Shown here one piece after another: positions 32,613 to 43,641 of a DNA stretch of 64,000 nt; the first letter of the stretch is position 1; every line of letters starts with the position of its first letter. The position numbers and the translations under genes were made by a program. The stretch is from Vigna angularis (taxonomy: Eukaryota > Streptophyta > Magnoliopsida > Fabales > Fabaceae): assembly GCF_016808095.1 (NCBI RefSeq), contig NC_068976.1:3306001-3370000 (forward strand), given 5' to 3'. Below the pieces are notes generated by a model. The model was not told the origin of the DNA. It worked only from the letters and a program-made list of their open reading frames with translations, and ran no database searches.

Positions 32613-33401
32613 ATAACTAATGATGAATCTATCTTGGAAAAACAGTGGAATTAGCCTATTTCATTATAATCGTTTTAAAGTTTCTTTTTGTTCTTTAAAC
32701 CTTCTCCAAACATCATTTTTATTCTTGAACATTGCATTGCATTCATAAGATTCAAATATTAAAAGGCAATTCCATATTCGTTGGGAGACGACTCAGGGTT
32801 ACTTTAAGCCTATCTACTTTCTTGAATACTACTTGGCAATACTGAAGTTGCTTGAAAAGTAGTATTAATTTGATAGCTTCAACGACAGCCTATCATGACT
32901 ACAGGAAGAGAACGTGTGATGTTCTGGACTTTGAGGATTGTTCAAAGTGATTAAAGATTGCACGAGAGTGGACATCTTGCTCCTGTTCTTTGTTTGTATA
33001 TGCCTATATTTTGATTAGAGGGTTAGAGAGGTGTTTTATATTTTGACGTGGAGGTCGCTATAAAAGCCTTGCTGTAAAAATCTTGATCATTATAGTGCAT
33101 TTGCTTCCTGGGATTGGAAGGACACTGGATGTAGGCAGTTTGGCCGAACAAGTATAAAAACCTGCGTTTGAATTCTCTATCCCTGCAGTTTTATTTTCAA
33201 AGTCGACTTTACTTTTCACGTAGTCAACTATTTTCGCTACACTTGAAAAATCTTATTCCTTGCAATTCAAGAAACGTTTGAAAGATCATACTTTTGTGAA
33301 AAATATTTTTAAAAGACTCTGATTTTTGTGTTTCACCAATTCACTCCCCCTCCCCCCATCTCTTGGTATTGAAACTAAGTCATTCTATTTTCAACAATAT
33401 T

Positions 33402-33815
33402 TTTACTTTGGATGGAGGTGTAGTATTATGTGAATAGGCTAAACAAACTATTATTTCACCATCTACAATCGATGTAGATAGTATTGCTTTAGACAATCCT
33501 TATACTAAGGAATAATTTAAAAAAAAAACTTCTATATGATTTACCATTATTATATAAGTCCATACATCCTATTTTAATGCATAGTGAGGATCAAGTTGTT
33601 GCATCTAAAGTTCGTAGAAAAAGTTTTAATGAAAAAGAAAACAACTAAGAATGAGACACAAATCTATTAGATACTTAATTACTCATGGTATTATTTCTCT
33701 CAACTTTATCAAGTTAGAAAGAAATATTATGGATCCTCTTACAAAGTTAACACGTTAACAAGTATTTGAAATGTCAAGGGATATGAGACTCAAGCCTATA
33801 AATTATTTGCAATAA
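33402..33815 (+). pseudogene. Copia RNase H remnant
   Basis: Plus-strand frames read LDGGVVL-like sequence, then a degraded middle, then GIISLNFIKLERNIMDPLTK and, after a stop, VFEMSRDMRLKPINYL. DPLTK and the SxxMxLKPI ending are standard for the last part of copia RNase H, but from another lineage than copia-1 to copia-3. Many stops. The upstream part of this element is cut by the solo LTR at 29454-33396. Confidence 0.7.
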
Positions 33816-34488
33816 TGGACACTCATCCACATGAATAATTATTCCATGGAATGAAGTTCAATGGATAATAAGAAAGTAATTATTGACTAAATAGGCCAAT
33901 TGATTTGAATAAATGTTATGTCTCGTTCCTATGAGAAATTATGGCAATATTAAGGTTGAGGTATGTGCATTATTATGCTTATTTTTAAAAAACCTCTTAA
34001 TGAACCCAATGATAATTATTATTGGAGTATGAGTCACAAACCATTTTTTAAGGTTTAGCTAGTAAGTGTGATGGTAGGGCCACCATTATGAGACATTGAT
34101 AAGTCTCTAAATGATACTCTTAAAACATTGTACATACACAAGGCTGTAATGTGCAACCACTTATTAAAGTCTAAAATGGATATGGATATTGTATGTGTTA
34201 CTAAAATCCGTTTATAGGAGATGTAGTTTAAGATAATTAAGACAGTCCGTTTATTAAAGACGTAGTTTATAAGCTATAGGTATTCAAACATGAAATGTTT
34301 CTCATGTTAAAATACAATATTTTTGTTTAAAAGATTATATATTCTATTTTGTGTTTTTTAGTACATAGGAGATTGTGGAAAATATTTAGTATAATTTAAT
34401 AAATAAATAAATTGTCCTACTATTATTATACTTTTATGAATTATTAATTTTATTGGTAAATGCTCTTTATGGATAATTTTTTTAACTT
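33816..34488 (+). other. 3' part of old copia element, possible LTR start
   Basis: AT-rich sequence after the RNase H stop with no frame. A purine-rich ACATAGGAGAT directly before TGTGGAAAATATTTAG at about 34373 looks like a PPT plus LTR start, but the LTR cannot be followed further and no second copy is in the window. Confidence 0.35.
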
Positions 34489-34499
34489 TATTAAATTTA

Positions 34500-34930
34500 G
34501 GCTTAATTAATAATACTATTTTATATTTAGTCTTTTGTTTTGTTTTTCTTTTACTCAGTGTTTCTATTTTGTTAAAAAACTCAATTGAGTTCCTACTTTT
34601 GTAAACAATGCTCAATGTGACCCATTTTGTTAAATTGGTGTTAATGTTATTTGAAAGTGTCACATGTCAAAATTTGAGTTTATCACTAGTCAAAACTTAG
34701 ATCATCTTTTATTTGGAAGGTGCCACGTGTCAAAATCATAAAGGTTCCAAGATAGAAGATGATTGAAATTTTGACACATAACAAATCTAGATTTTGAGAG
34801 GTAACACTTCTAAACAGTGTTAAGGTCAATTTAACGTAAGAGACTACATTGAATCCTTTTACAAAAATAGGAACTCAATTGAGTCAAAAACAAATATAAG
34901 GACCAAAACTCATAATATAGGGATCAAGTT
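34500..34930. mobile_element. Inverted-repeat (foldback) element
   Basis: The arms at 34579-34605 and 34858-34884 are near-perfect inverted copies (ACTCAATTGAGTTCCTA, then C or T, then TTTTGTAAA), and weaker matching continues outward for about 40 bp. The middle contains TGCCACGTGTCAAAAT and TGACACATAACA and no coding capacity. This is the build of a non-autonomous inverted-repeat DNA element. I could not fix TSDs. Confidence 0.55.
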
Positions 34931-35129
34931 CTTCAAAGATCTTTCGCACTCAATCAATCTGACGAAATACATATTGTTATGTCTTACCTTATATAGTGAA
35001 GACGTTTTCACTCTAATAACAAGTGCATCAACTCTTACTCTTTTTAATTTTTTCTTCTTTTACAATTTTATCATTATTATTTGTTAGAATAATTGTTTCG
35101 TTGATTCATCTTCTTTTATCCATATTTTC

Positions 35130-36539
35130 TAGAATTGTCAAAATGGTTTACAACCCACGGGTCAACCCGGCCCACCACGGGTTCGGGCTGGGTTGGGTTT
35201 TAAAAAAATGTATTTTTTTATACACGTCAATTTTCAACCGGCTCATTTAAACCCGGCTCATCCGAGTTGAACCCGTGGTGAGTCGTGTTGGCTTACTAAC
35301 TCACCTAATTTTATTTTATTAATTTATTATCTTATAAAACCCTAAAAAATACTCTCTCACTCACCCTGACTGTATACAAAAAAAGAAACCTCATGTTGCT
35401 CTCGTGAATCTGTTCTGGTCTCTCGAATTTGCTCTACTCTCATGGTGTTCTCTCTTCATTGTTGATCATCCCCAACCCCCAACCTAGGATAGTTGTTGCA
35501 TTCCCTCTTGTACAGGTGTTGTTGTTTCGTTCAAATTTTCTATTTCCCTTCTGATTTTCTGATTTCTATTTAGTGTTGAATACTTGGCTGATCATTCCAC
35601 CATTAAAATATATAAATGGTTCCTAATTAGGAAAACCTCCTTTATCGTCCTCAAATTTATGTGTAAATATAGACATAGAAAAACCCCTTTTATCTTAAAT
35701 TTCCTTTCTTTTTCATCAATGTATTTAAATGAGTGTGATAACACAATTTCAGTGTTCGTGTAGAGCTAGAAACAACGACTTTCAAATTCAACCAGGAAGC
35801 CAACCAAAAAACACAATATTTTTATAATTACAATGGAAAATATTTTTGGATTATTTTATATTCATGAATATTTGATTATTTCTTAAAATATAAACTTAAA
35901 TAGAGAACTAATTTTAAACTGCAATGAAAATAAATTTGTATTGGATATCCATTTTTCGAGATAATGTTGACTATTTTAACTCAAAATTGATTACAAGTAA
36001 CATTATTATTAGTACTATGAAATTAATTTAATTATTTATTAGTTTGTGTTTCAATATTATTAGTTAACACTTTTTTTATTGTATTGTTGATGAGATAGGA
36101 AGAAGATGATTCAAGAGAGCAAAATATTGTGAATTTATCCATTCAAGATTCTAATATTGTAAATGGATAAGGGACACAAAAATGATGAATATAAGAAACT
36201 TATTTGTATGTTTTTTGTGTTTGTTTTTGGATGACATTTGGTTGTATTGTACTTTGTTTTATCATTTTGAATTGTCTTGAGTTTAACATTATATTGGGAG
36301 TGAAATTTATTTAGATTTGAATTACAAAAAGTTTGTAATTTATTTTTTTTATTTTAAAAAATTGTAATTAAGTGAGCTAGTGAATCAACCCGTTTAACCC
36401 ACAAACTCGTGGTGGATCGATCCGGGTTCGAATTTTTCTAGTTCGCTAATAAATGAGTCGGGTTAGGTTGACTCACTAAGTGACCAACCCGTGGTGAGTT
36501 CTCCCGGGTTGGGTCAGGTAACCCATTTTGGCAACACTA
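35130..36539. mobile_element. Non-autonomous hAT-type element with 8-bp TSD
   Basis: Left end TAGAATTGTCAAAATGG; right end, read inward, TAGTGTTGCCAAAATGG: 17-bp imperfect terminal inverted repeats. Flanks are identical 8-bp direct repeats, ATATTTTC at 35122-35129 and 36540-36547. An 8-bp TSD and TA(G/A)-x-GTTG ends suit the hAT superfamily. The interior near both ends is rich in ACCCGTGGTGAG / CTCACCACGGGT-type words in opposite orientations. No transposase frame is present; the central part is AT-rich. Confidence 0.85.
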
Positions 36540-36547
36540 ATATTTTC

Positions 36548-37149
36548 TATATTATTATTATTATTATTTTATTTATTCATTTATTTTGTGTAATAGTAGG
36601 TATATTAATTAACTGACATGTAAAACATTTTTAAATATTCAGTGAGAAATACCAAAACATTAAAAGACTTATTTAAATGGAAAATATATTAATCTTTTGA
36701 GATTGAAAATTAAAAAGATAATTCCATAGTTTCAAGTTATAAAAACAATGTAGTCATTATGTTAAAAAGAATATAATAAATATTGGTATTAACGATATGT
36801 GCTGTGATACATTTTGAAAAAAGACATTCATTTATTATTATTATTATGTTATAGAATAATGGAATGTTACTATAAAAATATGGTTAAAGACAATTATACT
36901 AAGTGATAACAACTGGACTTCAAATTAGATATGATATAATATTTGAGACATTGTAATTTAACTATGTCTTTTTCTCATTCTTACAAAATAGGCTTTTTAA
37001 GTATATTATTTTGAGCTTTTTAAATTTGTTTTAGAACAGACTTAAATTTAGCAGACTTAAATTTTAAATTTGTTATTAAGAAGCAGACTTAAATATTAAC
37101 TCTATTGTGAATCAACAGACTAAAACTTTTCATCTAAAATTGCAAATCC
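36548..37149. other. No gene seen; AT-rich DNA
   Basis: Short (TTA)n tracts near 36550 and 36830 and repeated CAGACTTAAAT words near 37060-37090. No coding frame or element end. Confidence 0.5.
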
Positions 37150-37429
37150 AATCATATTAATGTTGTCAAAATGGGTTGTAACCTGCGAGCCGACTGATGG
37201 GGGTCGCACCCCATACAAATTTGATGTGCAAATAAGAATGCAGTATAACTAGGAAGTGACTCCTAGGTCGTCTCTCAAGGACTAAATGTGGTTCAGGACT
37301 TAGGTCAAACACGTATTGGGGGTGGGTTTTGAAAGTGTTTTTGTGACTAGAAATGAACTAAATTAAACCATGAAATTAAACACAACCAAACATAATCAAA
37401 AACGTTGAAAGAGAAATGGGAAGCATTAA

Positions 37430-37805
37430 GGCCGAACGGTCTTAAAAGTGAGACCGAACGGTTTTAGCAATGAGACCGAACGGTCTCTAAAGGAAATGTG
37501 TAAAAAGCCGAGCGGTATGATAAATTAAAAGAAAATCATGAAGGTGTAGAAACCGAGCATAATAATAATGAGTCGAACGACATAGACAGCGAGCGAATGA
37601 AAATGTAAATGGAAAACTAAATGCAACCGAACGGTACAAACACAAGCCGAACGATATTAAGTAAATTCAGTAACAGTAAACCAGAAAAAGTCGATCGGTC
37701 TAACACAGTAGTATAAGACCGAACGGTATTTAGATGCAGAAACAACACAACAACACAAGAAATCGAAACCGACCGAACGATCTAAATGCAGTGACCGATC
37801 GGTAT
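37430..37805 (+). repeat. Array of GACCGAACGGTCT motifs
   Basis: About a dozen copies of (G)ACCGAACGGT or one-base variants (GCCGAGCGGTAT, GTCGATCGGTCT, GACCGATCGGTAT), spaced irregularly at about 20-30 bp. The words are pseudo-palindromic with CpG on both sides. Confidence 0.8.
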
Positions 37806-38499
37806 AAATGCAGCAGTAGTGAGATGCAAAATGTAGAAATGCAGAAAATGAAACAGTACAGTAGAAGGAAATGAAACTCAAAAACGCACATTAAATGCAG
37901 AAAACGTAAATGCAGCTGAATGTAAATGCACCAAATGAACTCAAACATAAAACGCAAACAAAAAAAATGCAAATGATAACAAAACAGCAAATTAAAACGA
38001 ATTGAACAATAAAAACGAAACCAGAACGTAGCAAAGCATGAAGATGACGATGAACAGTAAAAACGCGAAAATGAACAGTGCAAAGAAACAAAGTGCAGAA
38101 CGACAAAGACTGGTAAAACGAAATGAAGTAGGAACTAAATGCATCACGATTTCAACTCTTAAATTTCAAAGCAAACAAGATTCAATACATGGCAATGGAA
38201 TTGAAAGCAAAACCTAACCTAACCTCCCCAAAGGGGGAGGGAGAAGAAAATGCTCCCCAAGAACAAAAATCTAAGTGGCGGCTGGGAGACGTGGTCAAGT
38301 GAAAGTTATTTTGGGGTACATAGACCCCAAAAGAACAAACTGCTCTTCTAATGGGCTTGTCCTACAAAATGACCTAAAATTTGGGCCCAAAGTCCTAAGG
38401 TTTGACTCAATTGCATTCTAAAATGAAACTATACTCTAACACTAACGTGGCCACCCACTTGAAGTCCCAGAATGTGCTTCCAACACTACTGTTGAGTTC

Positions 38500-39005
38500 T
38501 TTGGTCACCTCATCTGACCGGTCAGTCATTCAGGGCTTAAACCGCTCAGTCTAGACGTTTTTCCATTCGATTCAAGGAGCTCGGTCAAGACATTCGGTCA
38601 AGACTCTCATATGATCAGGCTTTACCGCTCGGTAAAGGCTTCCGTAGATCGTTCGATTCTATAGAGCTCGGCTTCCACCGAACGTTCGGTTTGCAATGCT
38701 CGGCCATTCAGTTCAGTCGCGCTCAGCCAAAGTCCTTTGTCGTTCGATGGAACAAGTACTCATGCAGGTCAAGAACTGGTGATCGGTGTAGAGTTCAACA
38801 GACCGTTCAGTTGATTTCCGTTCGGTCAAGGCTTTCTCGGATCATGCGGGTGCAGTCTTCATCAGACCATTCGATCATGCATTTGTTCTCAGACCGTACG
38901 GTGCGACACTCCTCAGATCGTTCGGCATTGCCTTTGACAGACCGTTCGGTCATACCTTTGATAGACCGTTTGGTCAGGCCTTTGACAGACCGTTCGGTCA
39001 AGAAC
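38500..39005 (+). repeat. Opposed array of GACCGTTCGGTC motifs
   Basis: At least a dozen GACCGTTCGGTC words or variants (ACCGCTCGGT, GATCGTTCGGC, GACCGTACGGTG, GACCGTTTGGTC) with about 20-40 bp spacing, densest at 38910-39000. The orientation is the reverse complement of that in the 37430-37805 array. Confidence 0.8.
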
Positions 39006-39714
39006 AATACTTTCAAACCTTCTTTTTGTCTAACTTTCAAAAAGTAATTGTTCTGCACATAATGATTGAAAAAATTAAGCCCAAACAATTCAAATTAATT
39101 AAAATAAGAATTAGTCTTGAAATTAAGCCCAAATAGTGAAAATGAGATAAAAATGGAGAATTAAACATACTTCACTAACCAAATATGGTGTGAAAAGCTA
39201 AGTGTATAATGAAGAATGGTGACTCATCACCGACCTAGCTTACTACGGGTTTGAGACGGGTTGAGTTTGAAAAAAATGTAATTTTTTTATGCGGGTTAGT
39301 TTTCAACCCAAATCACTTAGAACCCAGCTCATCCGGATTGAACCCGTGGTGAGCCGGGTTGGCTCACCAACCTATCTAATTTAATTTAGTTATTTATTAT
39401 TTTGTGTTTCAACATTATTAGTTAACATTTTTTATTATATTGTAGATGTGGATATAAAAAATTATGTTTCAAGAAGAGAGAAAAATATTATAGATTTATT
39501 TATTCAAGAATAATATTATAAATGGACAAGTGATACAAAAATTATCAATATTAAAAACTTATTTGTTTATCTTTGGAGATTAACATCATTTTAGAGTGAA
39601 ATTTATTTAGATTTGAATTAAAAAAAATTATAATTGACAGCTCTAAGTGACCAACCTCTGATGGGCTGAGTCAGGTCGAGACAGGTTACCTGTTTTCACA
39701 GCTCTAAAAGATAT

Positions 39715-40015
39715 ATTCCATTAGCACCTCAATCAACGACCAGAAAATTCATCTTTCTTATATAAATTTCCATACACAATAAAGATAAAATTGGAATATA
39801 ATACAAGCAATCCTTCCATTAATTCAATTAATCTTAACAATCAAAGAAATACACCAAGAACCCATAAATCCATTCACATTCTTTACATAATGTAATACAA
39901 ATTAGAAACAGAGGAAGAGAAATTGATTTCATTAGTAATCACTCCCAAGAAACCCTAAAACCCTAAAAGTTCTTAACCTTAAAACTCACTATAACACACA
40001 GATTAAAATCTAAAA
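39715..40015. other. No gene seen
   Basis: AT-rich DNA with two copies of ACCCTAAAA near 39950-39965. No frame or element end. Confidence 0.5.
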
Positions 40016-40088
40016 CAACGACGACGACAGCGATAACGGGAGTGGCAACAACGACAATGGGAGTGATGACAGCAGCGACAAGAACAAC

Positions 40089-40409
40089 GTGAGCGGCAAC
40101 AATGCCGACGGGAGCAGCGACAATGACAACGGGAGCGACAACAACGACAACAAGAGTGGTGGTAGCGGCAAAAGAAGCGGCGACGATGATGCAAGCAGCG
40201 GTAGCGACGACCCGAGCAGCGACAACGCCAGCGATGACTCGAGCAGCGACAACGACGACGGTAGCGATGACAGCGACAACAGGAGCGACGACATTGGAAA
40301 CGACGCGGAAGGGTTAGACAAGACCTACAAGGTGAAGGCTATGACATATGTGTCTTTGGACGTAGAGGCAAATCTCTCAAGGTGGGAGAAAGTGGAGAAA
40401 GAAGTGTGA
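40089..40409 (+). CDS. Ser/Asp/Asn-rich low-complexity ORF, 106 codons
   Basis: An open frame from MSGNNADGSSDNDNGSD with a long Ser-Asp-Asn run (residues 1-75) and a short ordinary tail (YKVKAMTYVSLDVEANLSRW). The DNA (40016-40310) is a purine-rich triplet tract of GAC, AAC and AGC with variants, GC-richer than its neighbours and able to stay open in several frames on both strands. It could be a piece of an acidic nuclear protein or just expanded triplets. I do not recognise a family and doubt that it is a gene. Confidence 0.25.
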   Translation: MSGNNADGSSDNDNGSDNNDNKSGGSGKRSGDDDASSGSDDPSSDNASDDSSSDNDDGSDDSDNRSDDIGNDAEGLDKTYKVKAMTYVSLDVEANLSRWEKVEKEV

Positions 40410-40960
40410 TGTGTTTTGTGAAGAAAAAGTAGGTTAAAGATATATTTAAAGAAAAAGTAGATTAAAGATGGATTTAAGTCTGGTCGAAATTTAACTCATA
40501 TAAAATTAAAGTCTTATTTTATTTGAAAAGATTTAAAATGTTAATTTAAGTCTGGTAGGAAACTTAACAGATACAAAAATTAAGTATGTTTATATCGTAA
40601 AACAATAAGCTTAATCAGATTGGTGGTAAAAGTAAAGGTAAAGCGTTGGAAAAAAATATCACAAAAAGTTAGCTTCGAAGTAAAATATATCATATTTTGT
40701 TACATGTCGATTTTACTATATGACTTTTTATATCTAAATCAAAATTTTAAAAGAACAAACCATAAATCTTTAGAATATCCTTATATACACTTGAAGTAGT
40801 TTAGTTTTGATAATTTTAAAATGATGGATAATAAAAGAGAAATTTATTTAAATGTTTTGTCTAAAGGAGTAAATATATATATTGACCTAACCTCAAGTGG
40901 AGTTCGGACAATTGGGGTTGGTAGTGTTTGAGAAATCCTTAAAATGTAACAAGGTTGCCT
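40410..40960. other. No gene seen
   Basis: AT-rich. A GTAGATTAAAGATGGATTTAA-like phrase is repeated imperfectly at 40430-40480 and again near 40530. Its right end may belong to the CACTA remnant that follows. Confidence 0.45.
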
Positions 40961-41427
40961 CTTCGTCTTTTTCTTCTTCTTCTTTCTTCTATTTGTCATT
41001 CTAATTCTTCAGGATCACCATCAAAGTCGTGTAATGCAGATACACCTTCAACTTGAATAATGTTATTTTCATGTGGTATTTCATCAACTTGGTAGGGGAT
41101 ATCCTCTTCGACATCATTTAACTCAACGCGACCCTTAGGCTTGGTTTGCATTGCAACACATCAATCACGTTTGTCGATGTTGAGAAATGTTGGATATGGG
41201 ACATAATAAAATTATCTAACATTATGAGAATGAATGGCTCAAATTGGCGGTATCTTAAACTCATTTCAATTTCGACAATGTTATACTTAGGATCCACTCT
41301 TGTACCACTCCTAGAAAGATCAAACCATTGACAATAAAAAATAACTACTCTCTTTGAAGAAGTAGAAGTGCTGAAATCTAGCTCATATATTTTATGAATA
41401 ATCCCATATAAATCGTCATAACTGCCC
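40961..41427 (-). pseudogene. CACTA transposase C-terminal remnant
   Basis: The minus strand reads SYDDLYGIIHKIYELDF, then RVVIFYCQWFDL and GTRVDPKYNIVEIEMS, followed after frameshifts by VEEDIPYQVDEIPHENN and an acidic tail. The pattern Y-G-(I/V)-(I/L)-x-x-I-x-E-L, V-x-(F/L)-x-C-x-W-x-D is what I know from the domain (DUF4216) at the C-terminus of plant CACTA (En/Spm-like) transposases. Several stops. It is interrupted on its upstream side by an LTR at 41428. No terminal repeats were found near it. Confidence 0.5.
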
Positions 41428-41843
41428 TGATGGGAATCTCCTTTCTAGGTTTGGCCAAAACTAGGAAGAAAACCATGAAAGGGTGGATGATTTGATGATG
41501 TACGGAATGATGATGGGGATAAGGCTAAATATCTCGACCATGGAGTGTTTTATGGTGATGGAAGTGGTGTTTAGTGATGCTCTCAAAGAGGTTGGGAAAA
41601 CTCTTGGAAGAAGGTGGATAAAGGAGGCCACTTGGGTTGCTATAGCCTAAGGTGACCTAATAAGAGTAGTATGACTCAAATTTGGCAAAATAACAATATT
41701 GTATTTCAATGGTAATTACATGAGGGGCATACACCTCTATTTATAGGCTAAGGTGTCTCCAAATAGACAAAAACTTAAACTTAAAAGAGCCACATTGGCT
41801 AGCTTGGAGAGCAAGGAGAAATGCTCTCCAATAGAAGGGAGAA
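41428..41843 (-). mobile_element. LTR fragment with TATA box, inverted copy of 44602-45329
   Basis: On the minus strand it contains CCTATAAATAGAGGTGT, CCAAACCTAG and ends TTCCCATCA, matching the plus-strand block at 44602-45329 (CCTATAAATAGAGGTGTCTC, CCAACCTAG, TTGCCATCA). On the plus strand it starts TGATGGGAATCTCC next to the CACTA remnant. The 5' part is missing and replaced by another LTR start at 41844. Confidence 0.6.
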
Positions 41844-42296
41844 TGTTAAGACAACATCCTCTATACAACTAAACGCTCTCATGTTTCAAAGTTTAACCAA
41901 ATAACATTAAATGAAACAAGAACCTGAAAATACATTAGGATCAAGGACATCCCCAACATAGAAAAACCTTAGGAAAACCTTTAGTACTGTAGAAAACATA
42001 AAAACACCTAAGCTCAAAACATCCAAACGCAATGCTAAATGACTGTTAAGTCAAAATCGTTTAAGAGAGTTTAAACTAAATTCATAAGCTTACTATACCC
42101 AAAGGGTATTTAATTGAACTTTCGGGAAAATGAAAAAGTGTCAAGACAAAGTCTTTTAATTTTTTTTAAAAGCCTAAACCTAAAACACCAAAGAAAACAT
42201 AACATGTTAAACACTATTGCTCTAAAAAGGAAAAATCACAAAAAATGTTTGCATCAGCCTGAATGGTACGATGAGCTAAACTTTTACTTCATCTAA
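41844..42296 (+). mobile_element. Copia LTR fragment, TGTTAAGAC family
   Basis: Begins TGTTAAGACAACATCCTC and contains AAACGCTCTCATG and a phrase ending CATCTAATGATGAA, matching the LTR at 54597 (TGTTAAGACAAGATTG, AAACGCTCTCATATG, CATCCAATGATGAAG). It stops where the gypsy LTR begins at 42297. Confidence 0.65.
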
Positions 42297-43637
42297 TGAT
42301 GAATCATTATTTTGTCATATTCATTTAGCTTTCCGCACCCAATTTAATTACTGAATTGTGCTTAATTGTCCAATATTTCCTCAGTTTTTCTATTTGGGCT
42401 TAATTTGACCAGTAATTCTTATTTTAATTAATTTGAATTATCTGAGCTTAATTATTCCCGTTATTATTTTCAAGGCAATTTTAGGATTATATTTTGGGAC
42501 ATAAAGAGAGTTGTCACGTGATCTACCATTTTCCACATCAACATGTGCTTTTAATTTCGTTTGTAATTTTAATTCCTTTTATTTTGGACTAGAATTTGTA
42601 TTTTGGACCAGATTTAGGTTTTTGGCGAATTTTTGGGCAGATTTGGAAAAAGCCCAATTTGGGGGTTGAACTAGATTCTTGTGCCCATTCATTCTATTTT
42701 CATTTTTTGAAGCCCTTGGACGTCAAGAATGCTCCCCAGGTTTTATCTTTCATTTTTTTCGTTTCCCTCTTTCTTTGTGTTGAATTCGAATTATAATTTT
42801 CATTGCAATTCCATAGTTGTTTTTGTGTTCTGCACTTGGGTTTCTCTTTAATGTTCGTTTTTCTCTTATGCTTCTGGAATTTCATTTCTGTTTTGTTCCC
42901 TATTTCCATTCCAGTTTGATGATTTCGTTCTACAATATTGTTGCCTAAATTTGTTTGATTTCCATATTCGAATTTGGATTTCTAAGGCGTTTTATGGTTC
43001 TGTTTCGTTCTTCAGTTGATTGCCACAGTTTCATTTCAATTTTTATGTTGCATTTTGCTGTGTTCAATTTCGTTTTCATGGAAGAGTAATTTTGTTTGGG
43101 TTGGACACTAGGGATGTTGCATTGTTTCATGATAATATTGTGCTTAATTGTGATTCTGCATTTTTGTGCCCTGCATCATATTAAAGTTGTTATGTGTTGT
43201 TCAATTTGGTTCATGCTTAGTGGTTTGAATTGTGTTCATTTAATCTTCGCTTAGTCGATTAATCTGTGATGCACAAAACTAAATGAATATGTGTGATTGT
43301 GTTTGCTTAATGGCATTTTATGAAAACCGTTTTAAACCTTGCTTAGTCATTTAATTCATGTTGGATTAAGGGTGAGAGGAACAAATAATTATTGTTAATC
43401 AGGGATTGGAATAATTGTAAATTAACTAGTGGCCAACTTGTACATAATTAGTGTTTTTAATTCGTATTTTAGTTAGTTCAGTTCAATTCACACAATCTGT
43501 CAAAAAAAACCCATCCACTATGTGTTTGCTCTAATGACAAAACCAACAATTGGTCCTTGAGAGAGACTGAGGAGTCAAATCCCTAGTATAAGGCACTTTA
43601 ATTGCGTATTAATTTGATTCGGGTACGACCTCGATCA
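42297..43637 (+). mobile_element. Gypsy 5' LTR, Tat/Ogre-like (about 1.34 kb)
   Basis: Starts TGATGAATCATTATTTTGTC and ends near CGATCA before a primer site. The 3' part reads GGTCCTTGAGAGAGACTGAG and ATTTGATTCGGGTACGACC, as in Tat/Ogre LTRs, and resembles the end of the solo LTR at 37195 on the minus strand. The body is T-rich. Only leader sequence follows, so most of the element is gone. Confidence 0.65.
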
Positions 43638-43641
43638 AATT

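Larger units (their letters stand above)
30376..32895 (+). mobile_element. Solo gypsy-type LTR, 2,520 bp, exact TSD
   Basis: Starts TGATGAGTGCATATTTATG and ends GACAGCCTATCA, flanked by TGACT at 30371-30375 and 32896-32900. The interrupted copia LTR aligns across it, which confirms the boundaries. Near the 3' end is GTTGGGAGACGACTCAGGG, typical of LTR ends in Tat/Ogre- or Athila-type gypsy elements. It contains a CpG-rich block (30960-31510), a TATA box at 31872 and the hairpin series at 32170-32612. No internal element region remains. Confidence 0.88.
29454..33396 (+). mobile_element. Solo copia LTR with exact TSD, carrying a nested insertion
   Basis: Starts TGTTGAGATTGTTGATAAGG and ends TTCTATTTTCAACA. 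The 5 bases on each side are identical (ATATT at 29449-29453 and 33397-33401), and no primer site follows, so this is a solo LTR. Without the 2,520-bp nested LTR and one copy of its TSD the length is about 1,418 bp, the same as the solo LTR at 58537 (1,403 bp). The sequence includes the TATA-like GCTATAAAAGCC near 33058 and the CACCAATTCACTCCC tail shared with the copia-3 LTR. Inserted just upstream of a copia RNase H remnant. Confidence 0.9.
37195..39229 (-). mobile_element. Solo gypsy-type LTR, 2,035 bp, exact TSD
   Basis: Plus-strand ends TGATGGGGGTCGC and GGTGACTCATCA, flanked by CCGAC at 37190-37194 and 39230-39234. On the minus strand the 3' part contains TAGTCCTTGAGAGACGACC and TGGGGTGCGACCCCCATCA, close in style to LTR ends of Tat/Ogre-like elements, so the orientation is minus. 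It contains two arrays of CCGAACGG-type motifs facing opposite ways. Small Phe/Cys-rich minus frames at 37657-38106 follow from base composition and are not called. It lies in the second hAT copy. Confidence 0.85.
37158..39706. mobile_element. Second hAT copy, split by a solo LTR
   Basis: Ends are TAATGTTGTCAAAATGGG on the left and, inward from the right, TAGAGCTGTGAAAACAGG, similar to the element at 35130. The flanking octamers AATCATAT (37150-37157) and AAAGATAT (39707-39714) agree at 6 of 8 positions, as expected for an older TSD. Just inside are CAACCCGTGGTGAGC-type words shared with the first copy. Without the solo LTR and one TSD copy it is about 509 bp, much shorter than the first copy. 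Confidence 0.7.

Noticed and set aside
37657..38106. Minus-strand Phe/Cys-rich ORFs resembling membrane segments
   Set aside because: They lie fully within a solo LTR, overlap in several frames and show only the low-complexity composition of A/G-rich DNA read in reverse.
40003..40321. Minus-strand Leu/Ser- and Cys/Arg-rich ORFs
   Set aside because: Shadows of the GAC/AGC triplet tract on the other strand.
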